This document shows, one piece after another, positions 1 through 13,174 of a DNA stretch of 64,000 nucleotides; positions within the stretch are counted from its first letter, which is position 1; each line of letters opens with the position of its first letter. The translations under genes were made by a program, and so were the position numbers. Location: assembly GCA_024734495.1 (NCBI GenBank), contig JALMQS010000225.1, positions 3,122,369 through 3,186,368 on the forward strand, in the 5' to 3' direction. Under the pieces are notes generated by a model. The model made no database searches. It saw only the letters and a program-made list of their open reading frames with translations, and was not told where the DNA came from. Origin of the DNA: Forficula auricularia (lineage: Eukaryota > Arthropoda > Insecta > Dermaptera > Forficulidae).

Positions 1-1696
1 CATTTTTTCGCTTTATATCAAAACAAATACCGTATTTGAACTCTCTAAAGACTCTTGTATTAGAATCGATAAAAATATCATTGGAATTAATAGTTTATTT
101 TTCTATGAAAATCTAAAATTCAGGCCAGGGTGTCAAAGTTATTTTTTTCGGTTTAGGTATGTCTAATCGTAAGTAAGAGATAAAAATGAATAATAAATAA
201 ATTTTTAGCTTCTCACTTTGTTTTTTGTCTAATTAGGCTTCGCGGCGCACCCGTGAATAGGCCACGGCTCCTCGGGGCAGTTTGGGAACCTCTGACATAA
301 GGGATACAATGAAACGCTATATTTCTTCAATACTGTCGATTTTTCTAGAGGAGGGGCAATGAATTTTTTGTAGGGTAGGGGCACCGCCCCCTTTGCAACC
401 CTCCTTAGTACGTCCATGATTATAATGATTTTCTCTTATAAATGTCAAAAAATAAGGCACGTTTTCTAAATTTTAAAACTACAATAATGCTCGACCACGT
501 TTGAGTATTTGGGTGAAATTCAACTTCTAAATCATCTTGTGAAAATTTACTTGAATCTTGAATAATCTAAATGAGGTTTTATGAAGTTTGATATTATTGT
601 ATTCTTATCTTAAATTTAATAATTTTTTGTTAATGTCTAATTTGAGAAGATGGATGGCTAGGGGATTGACCATAGGTCTAATTGCCTGTCACGTTGAAAT
701 CTTCCGCGTTATTTCAATCATATCCTCGGGTCATTCATTTTTTAATGACTCGGTCGCGTTTTTCTTTCTCCACACACAAAGAACAAACAAGAATGATGAA
801 TTTGTTTATTTCGTTGAATATAAATTTTTCCCAGCCAGAGAATTGGATCAGAACACGTTCTGAATAAATTTCCGGATTGGTCAGAGCATTTGTGTGTTAA
901 GTAAAGAAAGAAAAGAACGAAGTGAGAAGGAACACAGGCCACTCACGGACCGTACGCATTTTATAGTTATTTGCTAAGTTGGACGTGACGGGGAGGAAAA
1001 AGTGTCCGAAAAAAGAAAATGGAGTCTTTCGGATATGTAAAAAGTAATCCCTCCCACACACCCCACCAGCTTTCTCTGTTCAAGAGGGAGAAATAAAAGC
1101 AAGATGTAAAGCAAGGGAAAAAAGAACCTGGCGTATTTCCGTCAAAGGATGCCGTCAACGCCTTTCTGTTCTAGAGGGATTCCCCTCCCAATGGAAGTGC
1201 ACAGACGTTGAATCCTAAGTGGCTCCCTCTTGGGCCATGCTATTTGCAATGCTACAAACGAATTAACGCCTAGGAGCCAAAAAACGAATGAAATTTCAAG
1301 GAAAATCCTTCGCGGGATGAAAAACGAAATACACGGGACAGATATTAATGTACGCGAGTTCATCAATACATCTAAATAATGTCGGAAGGGTTCCATAGGA
1401 GAGGGTGCACCTTAATATCCGTCTCGGGGGTTTCTCATTCTCGGGATAGGCTTTCTAATTAGATTGGCGCCCTTTTGTTTGCAGAAAGGGCCCCGGGTAT
1501 TATTATTCAACACCGGGAATAGTGCCCAGTGTTCAATTTTATATTCAAGGTTTCTCCCTTACGACTCCGGCTTAGTATACCCTTCTGGCAATTTCATGTT
1601 CTTATATTTGCTGAAAACTACAGTCTCAGCAGAGAATCTTTATTTTTTAAATTTACACAATTATAGTATCAATAACAATATAATACAAAATAATAT
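1..1696. other. No gene recognised; AT-rich DNA with GC-richer islets
   Basis: I see no coding region with family similarity. Two islets stand out by composition. One is 229-417, GC-rich and open on the minus strand for 62 codons ending in Pro/Cys-rich residues; it may be an old repeat fragment of unknown family. The other is about 960-1500, mixed composition. Neither shows splice, promoter or repeat structure I can support. Confidence 0.5.
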
Positions 1697-1704
1697 TCCT
1701 AACT

Positions 1705-2733
1705 CAGTGATAGCAAACCTATGACACCCCAAGACATTTTGAGTGACACGCATCATTTTTCGGACGGTCTTTGCCCAAGAACAATTAAACTTCATTGCTA
1801 ATGTAGAGAATTTCTTGTTTTTGATTTTTTTTAATAAATATATCGTACATCCTCTAAAAAACTATCTAACACAAAAAAGTGATTTTGAGAAAATTGGCTT
1901 TAAAGATTTTTTCCCTTCTCCGTTTTATTGTGAATTTATAATATGATTAGTTTCGTTTTTATCTTTTATATTGTTTTAAAATTTATTTAACTTTATGTCA
2001 TTAAGGTAAAAAATAGATGCCCTACTATAATAGTTCGTATTATTTTAGAAAAAACTGTTAAAAGTCATATGTTATGACAGTTTTCTACATTCTGAAATAT
2101 CTGCCAATTGTAAAAAATCGACACAATATGTGATATGTTCGTATATTAGATTAACGGCAAATGCAATTGGTGTTATTTTGTTTATAAAACAGGCATAACA
2201 TGTGATATGACTCTTTTTTACATTGAATGTACAGTAAACTTTAAACAAATTATTATACAAAACCGTCCTATTACATCTTAAAACTGTTTTCTACTAATAA
2301 ATAATAAAATTAAATATGTCAAATCATCTGCAATACAGTCGCATTAAAGCTTATCTCGGTTTTCACCCGCACAAACAGACGTGCACCTGTTGCAAACACT
2401 GTTGTGGCACTGTTGTAGATTTGTTCCGCGGTAATGTAGCTCCGGATCAAACTGACACAAGTACCCTCTGGCGGCTCATTTTTGAGTTAAGAATATAGCG
2501 TTTTTGAAGAATACAGAGAAAAAACTGAACATTTTTGTATTGGTGGCTTAAATTTGACTTTTTGTGTTATGACAGTTTTTTAGTGGATGTGCGATATACA
2601 AAATATATATAATTCTATTTTTTTTACTAAAGCAACAAATATCACCAAATTATGAATATTTTTCGATGTGACATGACACCAGAGTTTTTTCTAATTTTGA
2701 CACGCCGGGGTCAAATGATCCGTTAACACACTG
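1705..2733 (+). mobile_element. Non-autonomous hAT-type DNA transposon (1.03 kb)
   Basis: The ends are CAGTGATAGCAAACC on the left and a diverged inverted counterpart ending CACACTG on the right. It is flanked by 8-bp direct repeats TCCTAACT (1697-1704) and TCCTAATT (2734-2741), a 7/8 match; 8-bp duplications are typical of hAT. The terminal 60 bp on each side match the shorter element at 47449-47742, so both are one family. No transposase is visible. The longer interior contains a 14-bp direct repeat (GTTATGACAGTTTT at 2071 and 2565) that may mark a nested insertion of about 490 bp. Strand is arbitrary. Confidence 0.8.
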
Positions 2734-4280
2734 TCCTAATTAAATACTATACCTACAGTCAATCTTATACTAATAATTGAATGAAATAAAACTTATTAAA
2801 ACTCAGTAAGCAATTCACAAATTTGTGCAGATTTCGGAATTTTTTTCTTCATTGAAGGCTTTTGGAGTTAAAGTTGAGTTAATTCACTAGACATTTCAAT
2901 AGCTATAAAAGATTATATCATAATATAATATTTATATTTACTAAATAAATGAATGTTGAGGATAATTATACTTTTATTTTAAATCAAAACACGAAATTTG
3001 CTTTTGGTCATGTTTCGACTTAATTATCTAATCTACCAATTGGTTATCTTCACATAGGAATTCAAAAAGCTATTTCCGACATTACGTGAATCGGCAGAAT
3101 ATAGCTATGTATTTTTCACATAATATAGCTAATGACGACATATTTTTAGACATTTCTGCACCCACTCACTCTCTTTTTCCTACATTATTTGCACAAATAT
3201 TAAAAATATCATATTAAAAATCCTCAAAAAAGAATAAATGAAATTAGAATAACATTAAAAAAATGAAAAAATTGTATGTTTCTTTGTGTTGCTTTCGCTC
3301 TAAAAGTAGTTAATTAAAATAAAAATCATTCGACTTGTTTCACTTAGTATATAAGTGCTAATATTATTACCCTTACATTTTATTGTTTAATATTTTGAAT
3401 AAAGATTATGAAAATTTGTAATTGGTTAAGCCATTTTTGAAGAACCTTCGATGATAAAATACCCAAACAAAAGGCTATAGTTTGTTTATTTTAGAAAGAT
3501 TTTATAAGGGGTAAGTGACTCCTTTTATCCGTTCCCCATGCTGATGCTCATGAAATGATGGATATTTAAATTCTTTATACATGAGCTACGTTTAACCAAA
3601 ACTAATTTACCGGTTAATTAATTATTATGTATATTTTCCTTTTTTTTCCTTAGTGTTATGTTGTTACAGAGCAGCTTATTTTTCACCAGGTGCGAAGCCC
3701 GGCTTTGGCGGGCATCTTGCTGTCCAGGAGGCTTTTTGATTTTTGACTCTGAACATTCGTGGGTTTTAAAATAATTATTTAAATTTTATAATTTTAATAA
3801 ATTTGACATAAACTATTTGTGGGTTTTAAATGAGGGACGTGACATTTTATACTATAAGATATTTTCTATTTGTATTTTTTTAGTGATTAAATTACAATGT
3901 TTAAGACAATTTAGTAATTGATCTCTTCTCCTTCGAATGCTCTTAAAAGAACATCTTCTCCATAGTAATTTTTTGGGGGAAATTATCCACAGGAGTGGTT
4001 TCCAGTTGCCTTCTCCTGGATTAATTAAGGTGCCACTTATTAAACTGGATTTAAATTGTAATGCTCTAGCTACTGCGCTACTAGCTATAATGTCTCATAG
4101 TTGGCTTAAAAAATACAATTAGAGGTCTAAATAAATAGTATGTACTTACCAAATATATGAATAGCAGAAGTTCTGGGTTGTAGAAAATGCAAATAAAAGG
4201 GATTAATTAACTAATTTGATTACTGTACTCATTATTTTATCGGTTATTGTTTTTTAGTACTTGGGAAAGACGAAATATAT
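2734..4280. other. AT-rich DNA, no recognised feature
   Basis: No coding similarity. Short ORFs such as 3937-4122 have no recognisable domain and sit in low-complexity AT-rich sequence. I see no clear repeat structure here. Confidence 0.5.
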
Positions 4281-4541
4281 AAGAAAAACAACGAGGTTGT
4301 CCTCTACTTGTTGCAAATAAACATACACTCAACTATATGTATGTATGTAGGTATATTAATATTTATTTTTTTGAGATTATAGTTTCGAAGGCTTGGGCTT
4401 CATCATTTTTTTAATTATAAATATTATTTTTCATGGAGTCAATATTGTGTGTGGTATTAACATTTTTGATCTTAATTAGCAGACAAGCTTAGTTAACATT
4501 AACTTGCATCAAGCAGAAGACAACCTCTTTGTTTCTCTTTA
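4281..4541. repeat. Inverted-repeat element, 'GTTGTCCTCTRCTTG' family
   Basis: The left end reads (plus strand) through GAGGTTGTCCTCTACTTG. The right end reads through the reverse complement (CAAGCAGAAGACAACCTC), so the unit can fold back. The interior at 4382-4406 (minus strand) holds a degenerate CTGATGA-hairpin-GAAAC motif. The same termini recur at 10927-11392 and about 31525-31600. Confidence 0.65.
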
Positions 4542-5565
4542 TGATTCAACAACTAAAAATAAAAAAATTTCAACGAAATATATTTTGGAAACATTATACG
4601 ATAGTTTATTAATGCCTTTTATTTGATTTTTCCACAATCCTAAGAACTTCTACTAATATAGACAACATTTTCAGATATTTCTTCAGGGAGAGCGGGTTGG
4701 TTTTATTAACCAAAGAATGAGGCAGAGCTAAAAAAATACGGGCTTGAGGGTCTTTAAGTTCACCACATTTTAAATAAATCTATTAATTTTCTAATCATAA
4801 TTAATTAGCCACTTTAATGGAGCGTTAGTGCAGCTATGCGCAAAAATAGATTTTATGTTCGTCACCTTGATCAGAATTAGTATTCCATAAACAGATTAAC
4901 GATTCGCATGATCGTTATGAAATGGTAATCGCTTGTGTCATATTGGCTAATAAATTAAACCGATAATATTTTTCGTTGACATTTTATAAGAGAGGCAAAT
5001 GAACGGAGAGAGGAGAGGGTTGTTGCAATTTTGATTCCTATTTTATTTGGGGGATGTGTTAATCTGATCCGATTAAACGAACGCCATTAACTCGCGGTTT
5101 AATCACAAAGTGTACACAAGAGCCTACACTCGAGCAGCTGAGCCGGGGAGGCGGATAATTAAAAATTTAACCAATAAGGTTGTAACCTCTTGGCAAGTTT
5201 TTTTTTGGAATTACAAACTTAAGAGAAGGAGAAAAACAGACATGAGGAAAACATCTCTCAAGAGCACCATCCTGGTGGTTGGCATGGTTCATTAACGCCC
5301 TGAGTTTTGCTGTTTTTTCTTACCCCGACGATTTTTCTAAATCAAACACAACACCTACAAAGAGATAAATTAGCCGCCCTGTCACAATCGTTAACAATCG
5401 TTGTTTGATTTATCAAATATCCAAAGTGCACCTGTTATTTTTGTGTTACTTGGTCACAATTACTCACAGAAGCATATTTTCTTTTCCAAGTTCTTATTTA
5501 TTTATTTATTTATGTACACATTGATCTTTGTATTCTCTCTTATTAATTAAAATGTTTGTTGAATG
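4542..5565. other. No gene recognised
   Basis: AT-rich sequence with a slightly more balanced stretch around 4980-5300. The ORF at 5110-5295 has no domain I recognise and no codon signal distinguishing it from background. Confidence 0.45.
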
Positions 5566-5641
5566 AGACAATAAGAGTGTGTCTTCTGCTGAAATTATAA
5601 TTTTTTTAATTCCAGCAGAAGAGACAATATTTTATTGTCTC
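5566..5641. repeat. Short palindrome around CTTCTGCTG/CAGCAGAAG
   Basis: AGACAATAAGAGTGTGTCTTCTG on the left pairs with its reverse complement on the right with a short AT spacer. The same end sequence (GTGTCTTCTGCTGG) occurs at about 7985-8020 and 12941-12972, so this is an end or solo remnant of that fold-back family. Confidence 0.55.
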
Positions 5642-5830
5642 CATCAATATATAAAAATTCTGCTACTTCTCGGCACAAAAACTTTAAATTTAAAATGTTT
5701 GTATTTGTGAAAAAAATTGCACCTGTACTTTTTGTATTATACCTATTTGATCAACATTACTCACAGAAGCAAATTTTCTTTTTAAATCTTATTTATTTAA
5801 TGTTGTGTCATTCGCATCCATAGTAAATTT

Positions 5831-6233
5831 GTAACAGGAATAGCAGGAAATTAGATCAAAATTAAAAACACAGAGTTTTTATTAAATGGGCCAGACGTTT
5901 CCTCAATTTATTTTGACTTTCTCAGTGGCCCATTTTATCAATCTTTGTCAAAAAACAATTTCACTATTCGACAAAACATCACTAATCTTTTTTTAACATA
6001 TCCTGGCTCAAATTAATCAAAAATTTTGAAATTTTTCTTTAACAATTAAAAAAAAAATGTTTTTATACAGAGATAGCATGTGTAAATGTTTTGTCGTATA
6101 GTGAAATTGTTTATTGACAAATAGTGATAAAATGGGCCACTGAGAAAGACAAAATAAATTGGCGAAACGTCTGGCCCAATTAATGAAAATTCTGAGTTTT
6201 TAAATTTGTCCAATTTCTTGCTGTTCCTGTTAC
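5831..6233. repeat. Fold-back element with about 160-bp arms
   Basis: The left arm (5831 to about 5989) and right arm (about 6086-6233) are imperfect reverse complements. Shared blocks include GTAACAGGAAYAGCARGAAAT at the outer ends and GGGCCAGACGTTTC further in. The plus-strand right arm at 6140-6168 has a degenerate CTGAGAA-stem-GCGAAACGTCTGG motif. Related arms are at 37540-37735 and 34102-34200, making this a dispersed family. Confidence 0.75.
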
Positions 6234-7924
6234 TTATTTATTTATTTATGTACACACAGATCTGTTCTCTTATTCAATCCTAATAACTGAAAAATTTGTA
6301 TTTTTGAAAAAAAAAAATATTTATCCTGTTAATTTTAAGGTTATATTTTGTTCTATTATTTTATGATCTTATTATGTTCTCATGATTTGGTAACATAATT
6401 CGACATAATTGAAAGATTTCTAATTAAAAAGACTGATAACAAGTAAATAGTATATGTAACACTATATATTGAAGTTTTATTAAATGTGTTTATAATTAAG
6501 AAACAGCAAATATACCTCTATATTAATCTCATTAGAATTCTTGACCAGTGGGTTCGGCCATAGATGCAGAACCTAGGTCATTGAATAATAATAATAAGTT
6601 TTATAATGTTTAATTATGCTTCGTTAATCTGTTTACAATTATAAATTTTGAATTAAATGATCTAAATATATACAATTAGCATGAAAATATAGTTGGCGTC
6701 TGTGAGACGCCGCGCCGACCTTCTATGAAACAAAATGCCGCGCGACCACTCCAGGGTTAAAATCAACCATCTTACAACTCTCCACAGTTATTCTATCTAA
6801 ATCTTTTAAATCTAACATCGATTTCTTAGTTTTCTTCAGATTTTATTTCTCTTTTGAAAATGATCTATTTTTTTATTTCCATCTCTCCTTTTTTTTTTTT
6901 TTTAATTATTTAACTTTCTTTATTTCGTTTTATTTTTATATAAGCTCTGCAATATGATATTGAAACATTAATCAAATATATGATCCGATTCAATTTCGGC
7001 TATATTTTTTTGTTTAATTGCTATTATTTTTTGTTTTTGTTTGTTTATCCAATTCATTAGTGAGATTGTTATTGGTTGGTTATTTCAATCTTATCCAGTT
7101 CATTAATCAAAATTGAAATCGGAAGCTAAAACCATCAAACAAAGAAAGTGAGGCTCCTCAAATGGCTGGCATGTGACTTCGAGGTCTCTCCACCCCTCCC
7201 TATACCAACTTATTTATTCTTCTCTTCTCTGCCCTCTTCTACGTTCTTTTTATGTCTTCAGAAAGTATTAAGGGCACGGGGGGTCTCGCGACTCTAATGA
7301 GAACCCTCGTCCCTGTCTTTCGAAAAGTGCCACCCCAGTTTTCGAGAGAGGCTTTCACAGCTCCTCTGCAAATGGCTGGTCGCTAATTCTGCCCTTGCAC
7401 TTAGCTTTTATAACACCTTTTTGTCAAATTGTTTCACAAATAAACATAAACTAGTAAAATGTTTAATCGATAAAATAGTTGAAGCGCGAATACGCCTTTC
7501 ATTGCCAATAAACATCCAACAAAAGTTTCGTGAAAGGAAAATCTTTGCAGCTACTGGGAGGGTAAGAATAGAACATTACGATGCTAAGATTTATTACTTC
7601 CAATTAATGTTTAGAAAGAAAAGAATCAACAGAATGTAAAATTTGCAAATATTGACTTAATCTCATGTTTGAATTAAAATTAAGAAATTAAGTTTTCTCA
7701 ATTTATAAAGGAATTCAAGAGAAATTTAATCAAGGGGAAAGAAGGTGTCAGACCTAATTATAAATCATATTCGAGTACATTGAAAAGAAAGTTTTATTAG
7801 TGGCTTGTCAGACCTATTAGCCCTTTTCGAATTTTACAATCATGTGTTTACAATAAAGATATAAAGACAAAAATTACGTAAAGAAAATTTTGAAAAATTT
7901 AAGAAACTTTTTAAAATTTTAAAT
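6234..7924. other. No gene recognised; GC-richer stretch at 7140-7400
   Basis: Mostly AT-rich. The 7140-7400 segment is clearly richer in GC and contains pyrimidine tracts and CCACCCC/GGGGGG blocks, but no long ORF, splice pattern or repeat copy was seen. It could be unique conserved non-coding DNA or an old repeat. Confidence 0.4.
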
Positions 7925-8110
7925 ATATGTTAAGGGAGAATGGTGTGGGTTATTGGTGAAACATTTTAAATAAAGTAAAGAACTGAAGGAGACAATAAAA
8001 GTGTGTGTCTTCTGCTGGAATTATAAATTTTATTTATTTATAACAAGACTATAGTTTCGAGGGCTTTGCCCTCTCCATCAGTCTATTACAATGGATTCAC
8101 AGGAATTAAT
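7925..8110. repeat. Remnants of two dispersed fold-back families
   Basis: At 7932 the sequence reads AAGGGAGAATGGTGTGGGTT then TTGGTGAAACATTTTA. This terminus recurs at about 16130, 26700, 48117 and, inverted, at about 30965, 41950 and 48365. From 7985 the GACAATAAAAGTGTGTGTCTTCTGCTGG end of another family follows. On the minus strand 8054-8081 carries CTGATGG-hairpin(GAGGGC/GCCCTC)-GAAAC. Confidence 0.6.
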
Positions 8111-8819
8111 TTATGAATGAATGGTTAAAATATTTAATGTTGTTAGGTTAAGAAATTTTTAATATATTAATGAGAAAATTATAAATTTATTTAATTAACT
8201 TCATTATTTCAAGTTAGAAATATATAAGTTCAGATATTATTTTCACTTAATATTAGACAAAAATAACCTACATTTGATTCACGATTAAATCAAATATAAG
8301 AAACATACGATTACTTGACCTTACAAGCTGTACGCTATTTATAGTAACCATTTCGAGCCAATTGTGACCCCCTCGCAACTCGGAATCCATTTGAGATACA
8401 AACCTGAAATTATTGTAAATCAAACGAACTTACCTGTAAGTGAAGTTCGATTGTAATTATATGAAAGCCTCGTTCGAGATAATATGATATGTGTAATATA
8501 ATTATAATATGTCATCCATCTTGAAGAGAGTATCAAATTTCCATAATATAATATATATCTTAAATAGATTCTGAGATATTGACCTGTGAATATAGCTAAT
8601 ATTGGCACTCACTCACTCACTGACTCATTGACAGGCCATCAAAACCTCCAAGGCCACTTCCAATCATGAAACACAAACAAAGGAAAAATTCCAAAAATCC
8701 AAACTTTCTATCTTTCAACCCCTTCAAAATGGGGGAGGGTCAAAAATGAAAATTCTAGCCCGTTGGACCAAACTCAACTTAAATTTTACATAGCTCTTTT
8801 CACATAGCTTACAAAAAGA

Positions 8820-9290
8820 AGATAAATCCCAACCAAAACATTCTGTGAAAAAAAGGCCAAGTTCTAAAATGTAGTGCAATCTACTGTGCAGTCAAGTATT
8901 TGCCAAGAATAATTCACTTGAGAAAATAGTACTTTCAATTAAAATTTTATGCATTCTGTCCATTTTGAATGACAATCTAGATTTGTGGATTCTAAATTAT
9001 TAATTTAGATTATTTTCATGAAACTTGGCTGGTCACGAATTTAGTTAATTAACCTTTACAGTAGGTACAATTCGTAACAGTCAATAAGCTTCATGAAAAT
9101 AATCTAAATTAAAAATTTAGTATCCATAAATTAAAATTGTCATTCAAAATGGAAAGAATGCCTTTTAATTGAAAGTACTATTTTCTCAGCTTAATTATTC
9201 TTGGCGAATTTAACTTGGCTACACATTAGATTTCACTACTTTTTTGAACATTGCCTGTTTTTTCTAAGAATGTTTTGGCTGGGATATAAA
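8820..9290. repeat. Long imperfect palindrome (arms about 200 bp)
   Basis: The arms pair from GATAAATCCCAACCAAAACA at 8821 with its counterpart ending at about 9290, inwards through TTGCCAAGAATAATT / AATTATTCTTGGCG to ATTTTCATGAA and TTCATGAAAAT near 9010-9110. The centre is about 9055. No coding potential; fits a fold-back/MITE element. Confidence 0.75.
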
Positions 9291-9379
9291 TTATACGGAT
9301 ATTCATACAGCATTGTAGCGATTCTAATAGTCTACTGTTTTCCCTTTTTACTTTACCATACAGGGTATGGTCAAGTATT

Positions 9380-9960
9380 GTAACCGTGCATAAAAAAGTG
9401 GTCTTTTTCTTTCTTTTTTTCGAAATATCTCAAAAACGGCTGAAACCATTTTGATTAGAAAAATTGAGCGAAACCATGGCATTTTGCTCTTCAAAAAAGC
9501 TCTAATAAGTGAACATCGAAAAAATTATATTTTTCGAGATAATAATTGTTTTGTCAAAATGTCTGTTAGTCTGTCCGTCCGCCCGGTTGTCTGGTTGTCC
9601 GTTAGTCTGTGCGTTATCAAATTTTTGTGGACGAGCTATCTCAAAAACTAGTGTGAATATCGAAACCAAATTTCCCACGCAGTTTTGGTCCGATTGAGAT
9701 TAAGAGCTGATTAAATTTTGGTGCATATCGACCCAAAATTAAGAGGGGTGGAGGGGGGGGGGGGGGTTAAAAATTAAAAATATAGGCTCTTGTACCAAAC
9801 TCAACCAAAATTTGTATACATAATCAGTGGGTCCCCAGGAGTCTAAAAATGCAAAAAAATACCCCCTACATGAATTTAAATAATTTTATTAAATATTAAA
9901 TATAAGAAGGGCCAGGTTGTATGGTAAAGTCAAGTGGATGGCCACACCAGAACAAGTCAG
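9380..9960 (+). repeat. Dispersed repeat with TCCG/TCTG-rich block and G-run
   Basis: The segment contains 'ATCTCAAAAACGGCTGAAACC', a GTCTGTCCGTCCG-like tetranucleotide block (about 9560-9620), a G homopolymer (about 9753-9767) and the end block GTATGGTAAAGTCAAGTGG (9919 onward). The CCAAACTCAACCA and GGTAAAGTCAAGTGGATGGCC blocks recur inverted at 25205-25500, so they belong to one family. The ORFs here are low-complexity. Confidence 0.6.
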
Positions 9961-10926
9961 CTTATTTTAACAGGACTAAAAATTACCTTAGGATAAATAA
10001 TTTAAGTGTCAATCGTCGCATCATACCAGTCTTTGCACCTTCTCATGATGAAAGATACTTTAATACAATTAGATTAAATATTTTTTCTTTGTTATCAAAT
10101 TGTTTTTGTAACCATTTCAGAGAAATATTAGTTCTTAGTTTTGTTGTAGAAAAAAAACAGAAATACGCCTAGTAAATTATCTACTGTCAAAGTGATTAAA
10201 GTCTCTGGGCATTGTATTGTAATTGTGATTTAATGAAAAGGAACAAAAAGGCATTCAAGTGTTTCAAGTGTAAGAATGGGGGCTACTCACTGGCTAGAAA
10301 CGTATTAATCATCCTGGGGATTCCCCTGGAGGCATTATTCCATTTTTTGCTTTCCCCATTACCACCACCCTCACTTGCTCTATCTCGCTTTTATATATAT
10401 ACTGAAACATGTCAAAGACTCGCTATATTAGGCAATGTTATCTAAATCCAGAACAGGACCACTTTGGATGTTTGATAAATCGGACAACGATTGTTATAGA
10501 ATCTGACAGGGGGGCTAATTTGTCTCTGTATGGGTGTTGTGTTGGATTTAGAAAAATTGTCGGGAGGATGTATGTAACAAAGCTCAGGGTGCTAATGATG
10601 CATGCCAGCCATTTATGTTTAAATAATGAGACAAAAATACAAAGCATTGGCCTATTTTCAATAATTTCTGGAAATTAAAGACAGCCTATTCTAATAAATT
10701 TATATTAAAAAATTACACTGTTCCTGAATTATAGAAATGGTTTATTTAAAAAATGTCAGTTTGTCGAGTGACCAGCTTACTATTACAACAAAACAAATTT
10801 CCAATTGGGTATTGAAACCTATAAATATAGCAGATTGAATATTTCTAATTAAAAAGACTGATAATGAACGTCAAACCTTAGAAACTCTAGTCTTTAAAAA
10901 TAAATTTTATATATAGGTTATTCATA
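9961..10926. other. No recognised feature
   Basis: The overlapping ORFs at 10212-10678 have no recognisable domain and lie in both strands at the same place, which argues for chance. The rest is AT-rich DNA with a (TA)n tract beginning about 10970. Confidence 0.45.
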
Positions 10927-11392
10927 AAGAGAAAGAGATGTTGTCCTCTGCTTGATGCAAATAAACATAAACACATATATACAATATATATATACATATA
11001 TATATATACATACGCATATATCGTTACAAATACCTGCATAAGCCTCCTACAGTCCATTGTTTGCCAGAAAACAAGAAAACCATTTTAAACAACAATACAT
11101 GCAAATACAATGCAACATATGTGTCCGTAGCGCGAAATTAAATTGGAATAGAATAATAAGGTTTCAATAAACAGATGCGCCGTGAAAAGTTGGTCGGTAT
11201 AAACGTATAATACGTATTTGACCAAAAATCGGACTTACGAGGTTTTATAAGATCAGCGACGATATGTAGGTATATAAATTATTTATTGTATTCAGTCAAA
11301 CAAATAAATAATATATATACATATATTTGATATATGTATATGTGTGTATATTTATTTGCATCAAGTAGAGGACAACCTCTTTGTTTTTCTTT
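10927..11392. repeat. Inverted-repeat element, 'GTTGTCCTCTGCTTG' family
   Basis: The left end GATGTTGTCCTCTGCTTGATG pairs with the right end CATCAAGTAGAGGACAACC at about 11358-11378. The interior includes TA microsatellite tracts at about 10975-11020 and 11310-11345. Same family as 4281-4541. Confidence 0.65.
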
Positions 11393-12186
11393 AAGAATCA
11401 ACAACTCTGCTACTCTCGGCATAATAAAAACTTTTCAATTATATAATTTATTGTTTATTTGAACAAAGCAGAGGACAACCAAATTTTGCGCTTCTCTTTT
11501 GGAATTTTTTACCCAACTTTGACCTACCTATACTTTCGAAGTGAAAACCAAAGAATATGTTTCTTGTACTAACCATGTACTAAGATTTCTCCACTTCCTA
11601 AACCGTGTTAGAATGAAACCTTGTAGTAAGAATGCCATGCTATTTGGGGATACCCTTATTTTGTTATTAAACAATTTTGAAATCGATACATTTTATTAAT
11701 AAATTCCTATCGATATTGATCGTGGACGTGACTCTATCTTCAGGTCATAATAAAGCTTTGATTAATAAATAAATACCAACAGATAATTTCATCCGAGAGG
11801 ATAATTTAAGGCTTTAAATTAAAGCCGAAAGAACCTCCGGCTAAAGTGAATAGCTGCAGCAACACATGCCTTGTTCCAAATTGTCCATTAAAGTTATCCA
11901 TCCTTCGATGGGTGCGAATATCCTAAACCGTTTTGAATTTCACATTTTCATCTCCTACACTTGTTGAATGAAAAACAATAGAATCTATAGGGAGAGTTTA
12001 TATAATAGAAGCGCAAGGCCAACTATCCTAAACACACAAGAAAGCCAAAAAAGCTCGAAAGAGTTTTCAAATGAGGTCAGAATCAATAGAAACTAGCTTC
12101 AAACTATTTTACTAATATACTAGTATATATATATTTCAAAGAAAACATTATTTATTGATTGTATATAAAATATTAAAAAATAAAAA

Positions 12187-12345
12187 ATCTTTAACAAAAC
12201 AATCAAGAACACCTTGTTGCTTTCTAAACTTTAGAGGAAGCAATTTTTTCTTTTTTTTGAAAATTTACCATTGAAAAAGGGAGCAATTCTCCCGAAACTT
12301 TTGGTTGAGAATAAACGTGTTCTTGATTGTTTTGTTAAAGATATG
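12187..12345. repeat. Inverted repeat with 24-bp arms
   Basis: CTTTAACAAAACAATCAAGA (12189 on) and its reverse complement (to 12341) flank about 105 bp. Inside, 12271-12297 reads TTGAAAAA-GGGAG-loop-CTCCC-GAAAC, a variant of the recurring hairpin-GAAAC motif. Confidence 0.6.
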
Positions 12346-12934
12346 TATTTTTTAATAATAATAATAAATAATGACCTTTATTATCCAATACAAAAAATAC
12401 AAATGTTTTACCATTACAAAAAAAAATCTTCGACCACGAGGCCCAAAAGCCTCACCATCGAATGTCCATTTTTTTTAATTTTTAACATATTTTTCTCACT
12501 CCTTATTTTGGTAAGGGAAAAAATTGATAAAAAACCCCATACTTTTTATTTTTAACATAAAAAAAGAAAAAAAAAACACACAAAAACAAAACAAAATGAA
12601 TAATGATGAAATGAAGAACACTAAATGAGAAATGAAGTATCACATCCGGTATATTTCGTTAATTAGATGTATTTTTTAATATACTAGTATAGATAGATAG
12701 AAATGGCTTTGTAAATTAATTGGCAAGATCAGTGCGTTAATTTGCAGAATATCTATATAAAAAACAATTTCGTAACTTGGTACAATCTGAGAGCCATAAA
12801 CCTGGGCTTTAAAATCCTTCCAAACTTTAAATTAGTTTTGTCATTTATCTAAAACTTGGAGAAAAATCTTCACACATACTTTTTATTTGTTTAAATTGAA
12901 AGTTTTTTTTGCCGAGAGTAGCAGAATTTTTATA

Positions 12935-13174
12935 AATTAAAGGAGACAATAAAAGAGTGTGTCTTCTGCTGGAAAAATACATTTTTTAATTTATTTATAA
13001 CGAGACTATAGTTTCGAAGGGTTTGTCCCCTTCATCAGTCTATTAGAATTCCTGCGAATCAATTGTAATAGTCTGATGAAGAGGGCAAAGTCCTCGAAAC
13101 TATAGACTCATTATAAATAAATTAAAAAAATTATTTTTACAGCATGAGACACACTCTTTTGTCTCCTTTAATTT
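12935..13174. repeat. Fold-back repeat with two opposed CTGATGA...GAAAC hairpins
   Basis: The outer ends AAATTAAAGGAGAC (left) and GTCTCCTTTAATTT (right) are exact reverse complements. Each arm carries the GACTATAGTTTCGA block. Plus strand 13073-13100 and minus strand 13011-13038 both show CTGATGA, one A, a G/C stem, then GAAAC followed by TATAG. Confidence 0.75.
13073..13100 (+). other. Hammerhead-like core candidate
   Basis: Seen: CTGATGA (13073-13079), then A, stem GAGGGC/GTCCTC with AAA loop, then GAAAC (13096-13100) followed by TATAGACTC. In hammerhead ribozymes the CUGANGA and GAAA boxes flank stem II. Here one extra base precedes the stem, and I could not place a good stem I. Function is inference only. 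Confidence 0.3.

Noticed and set aside
229..417. Minus-strand ORF of 62 codons in a GC-richer islet
   Set aside because: No domain, no start context, and no partner exon. The composition rather suggests a repeat fragment.
10212..10678. Overlapping ORFs on both strands
   Set aside because: Opposed ORFs over the same sequence, no recognisable domain or codon bias.
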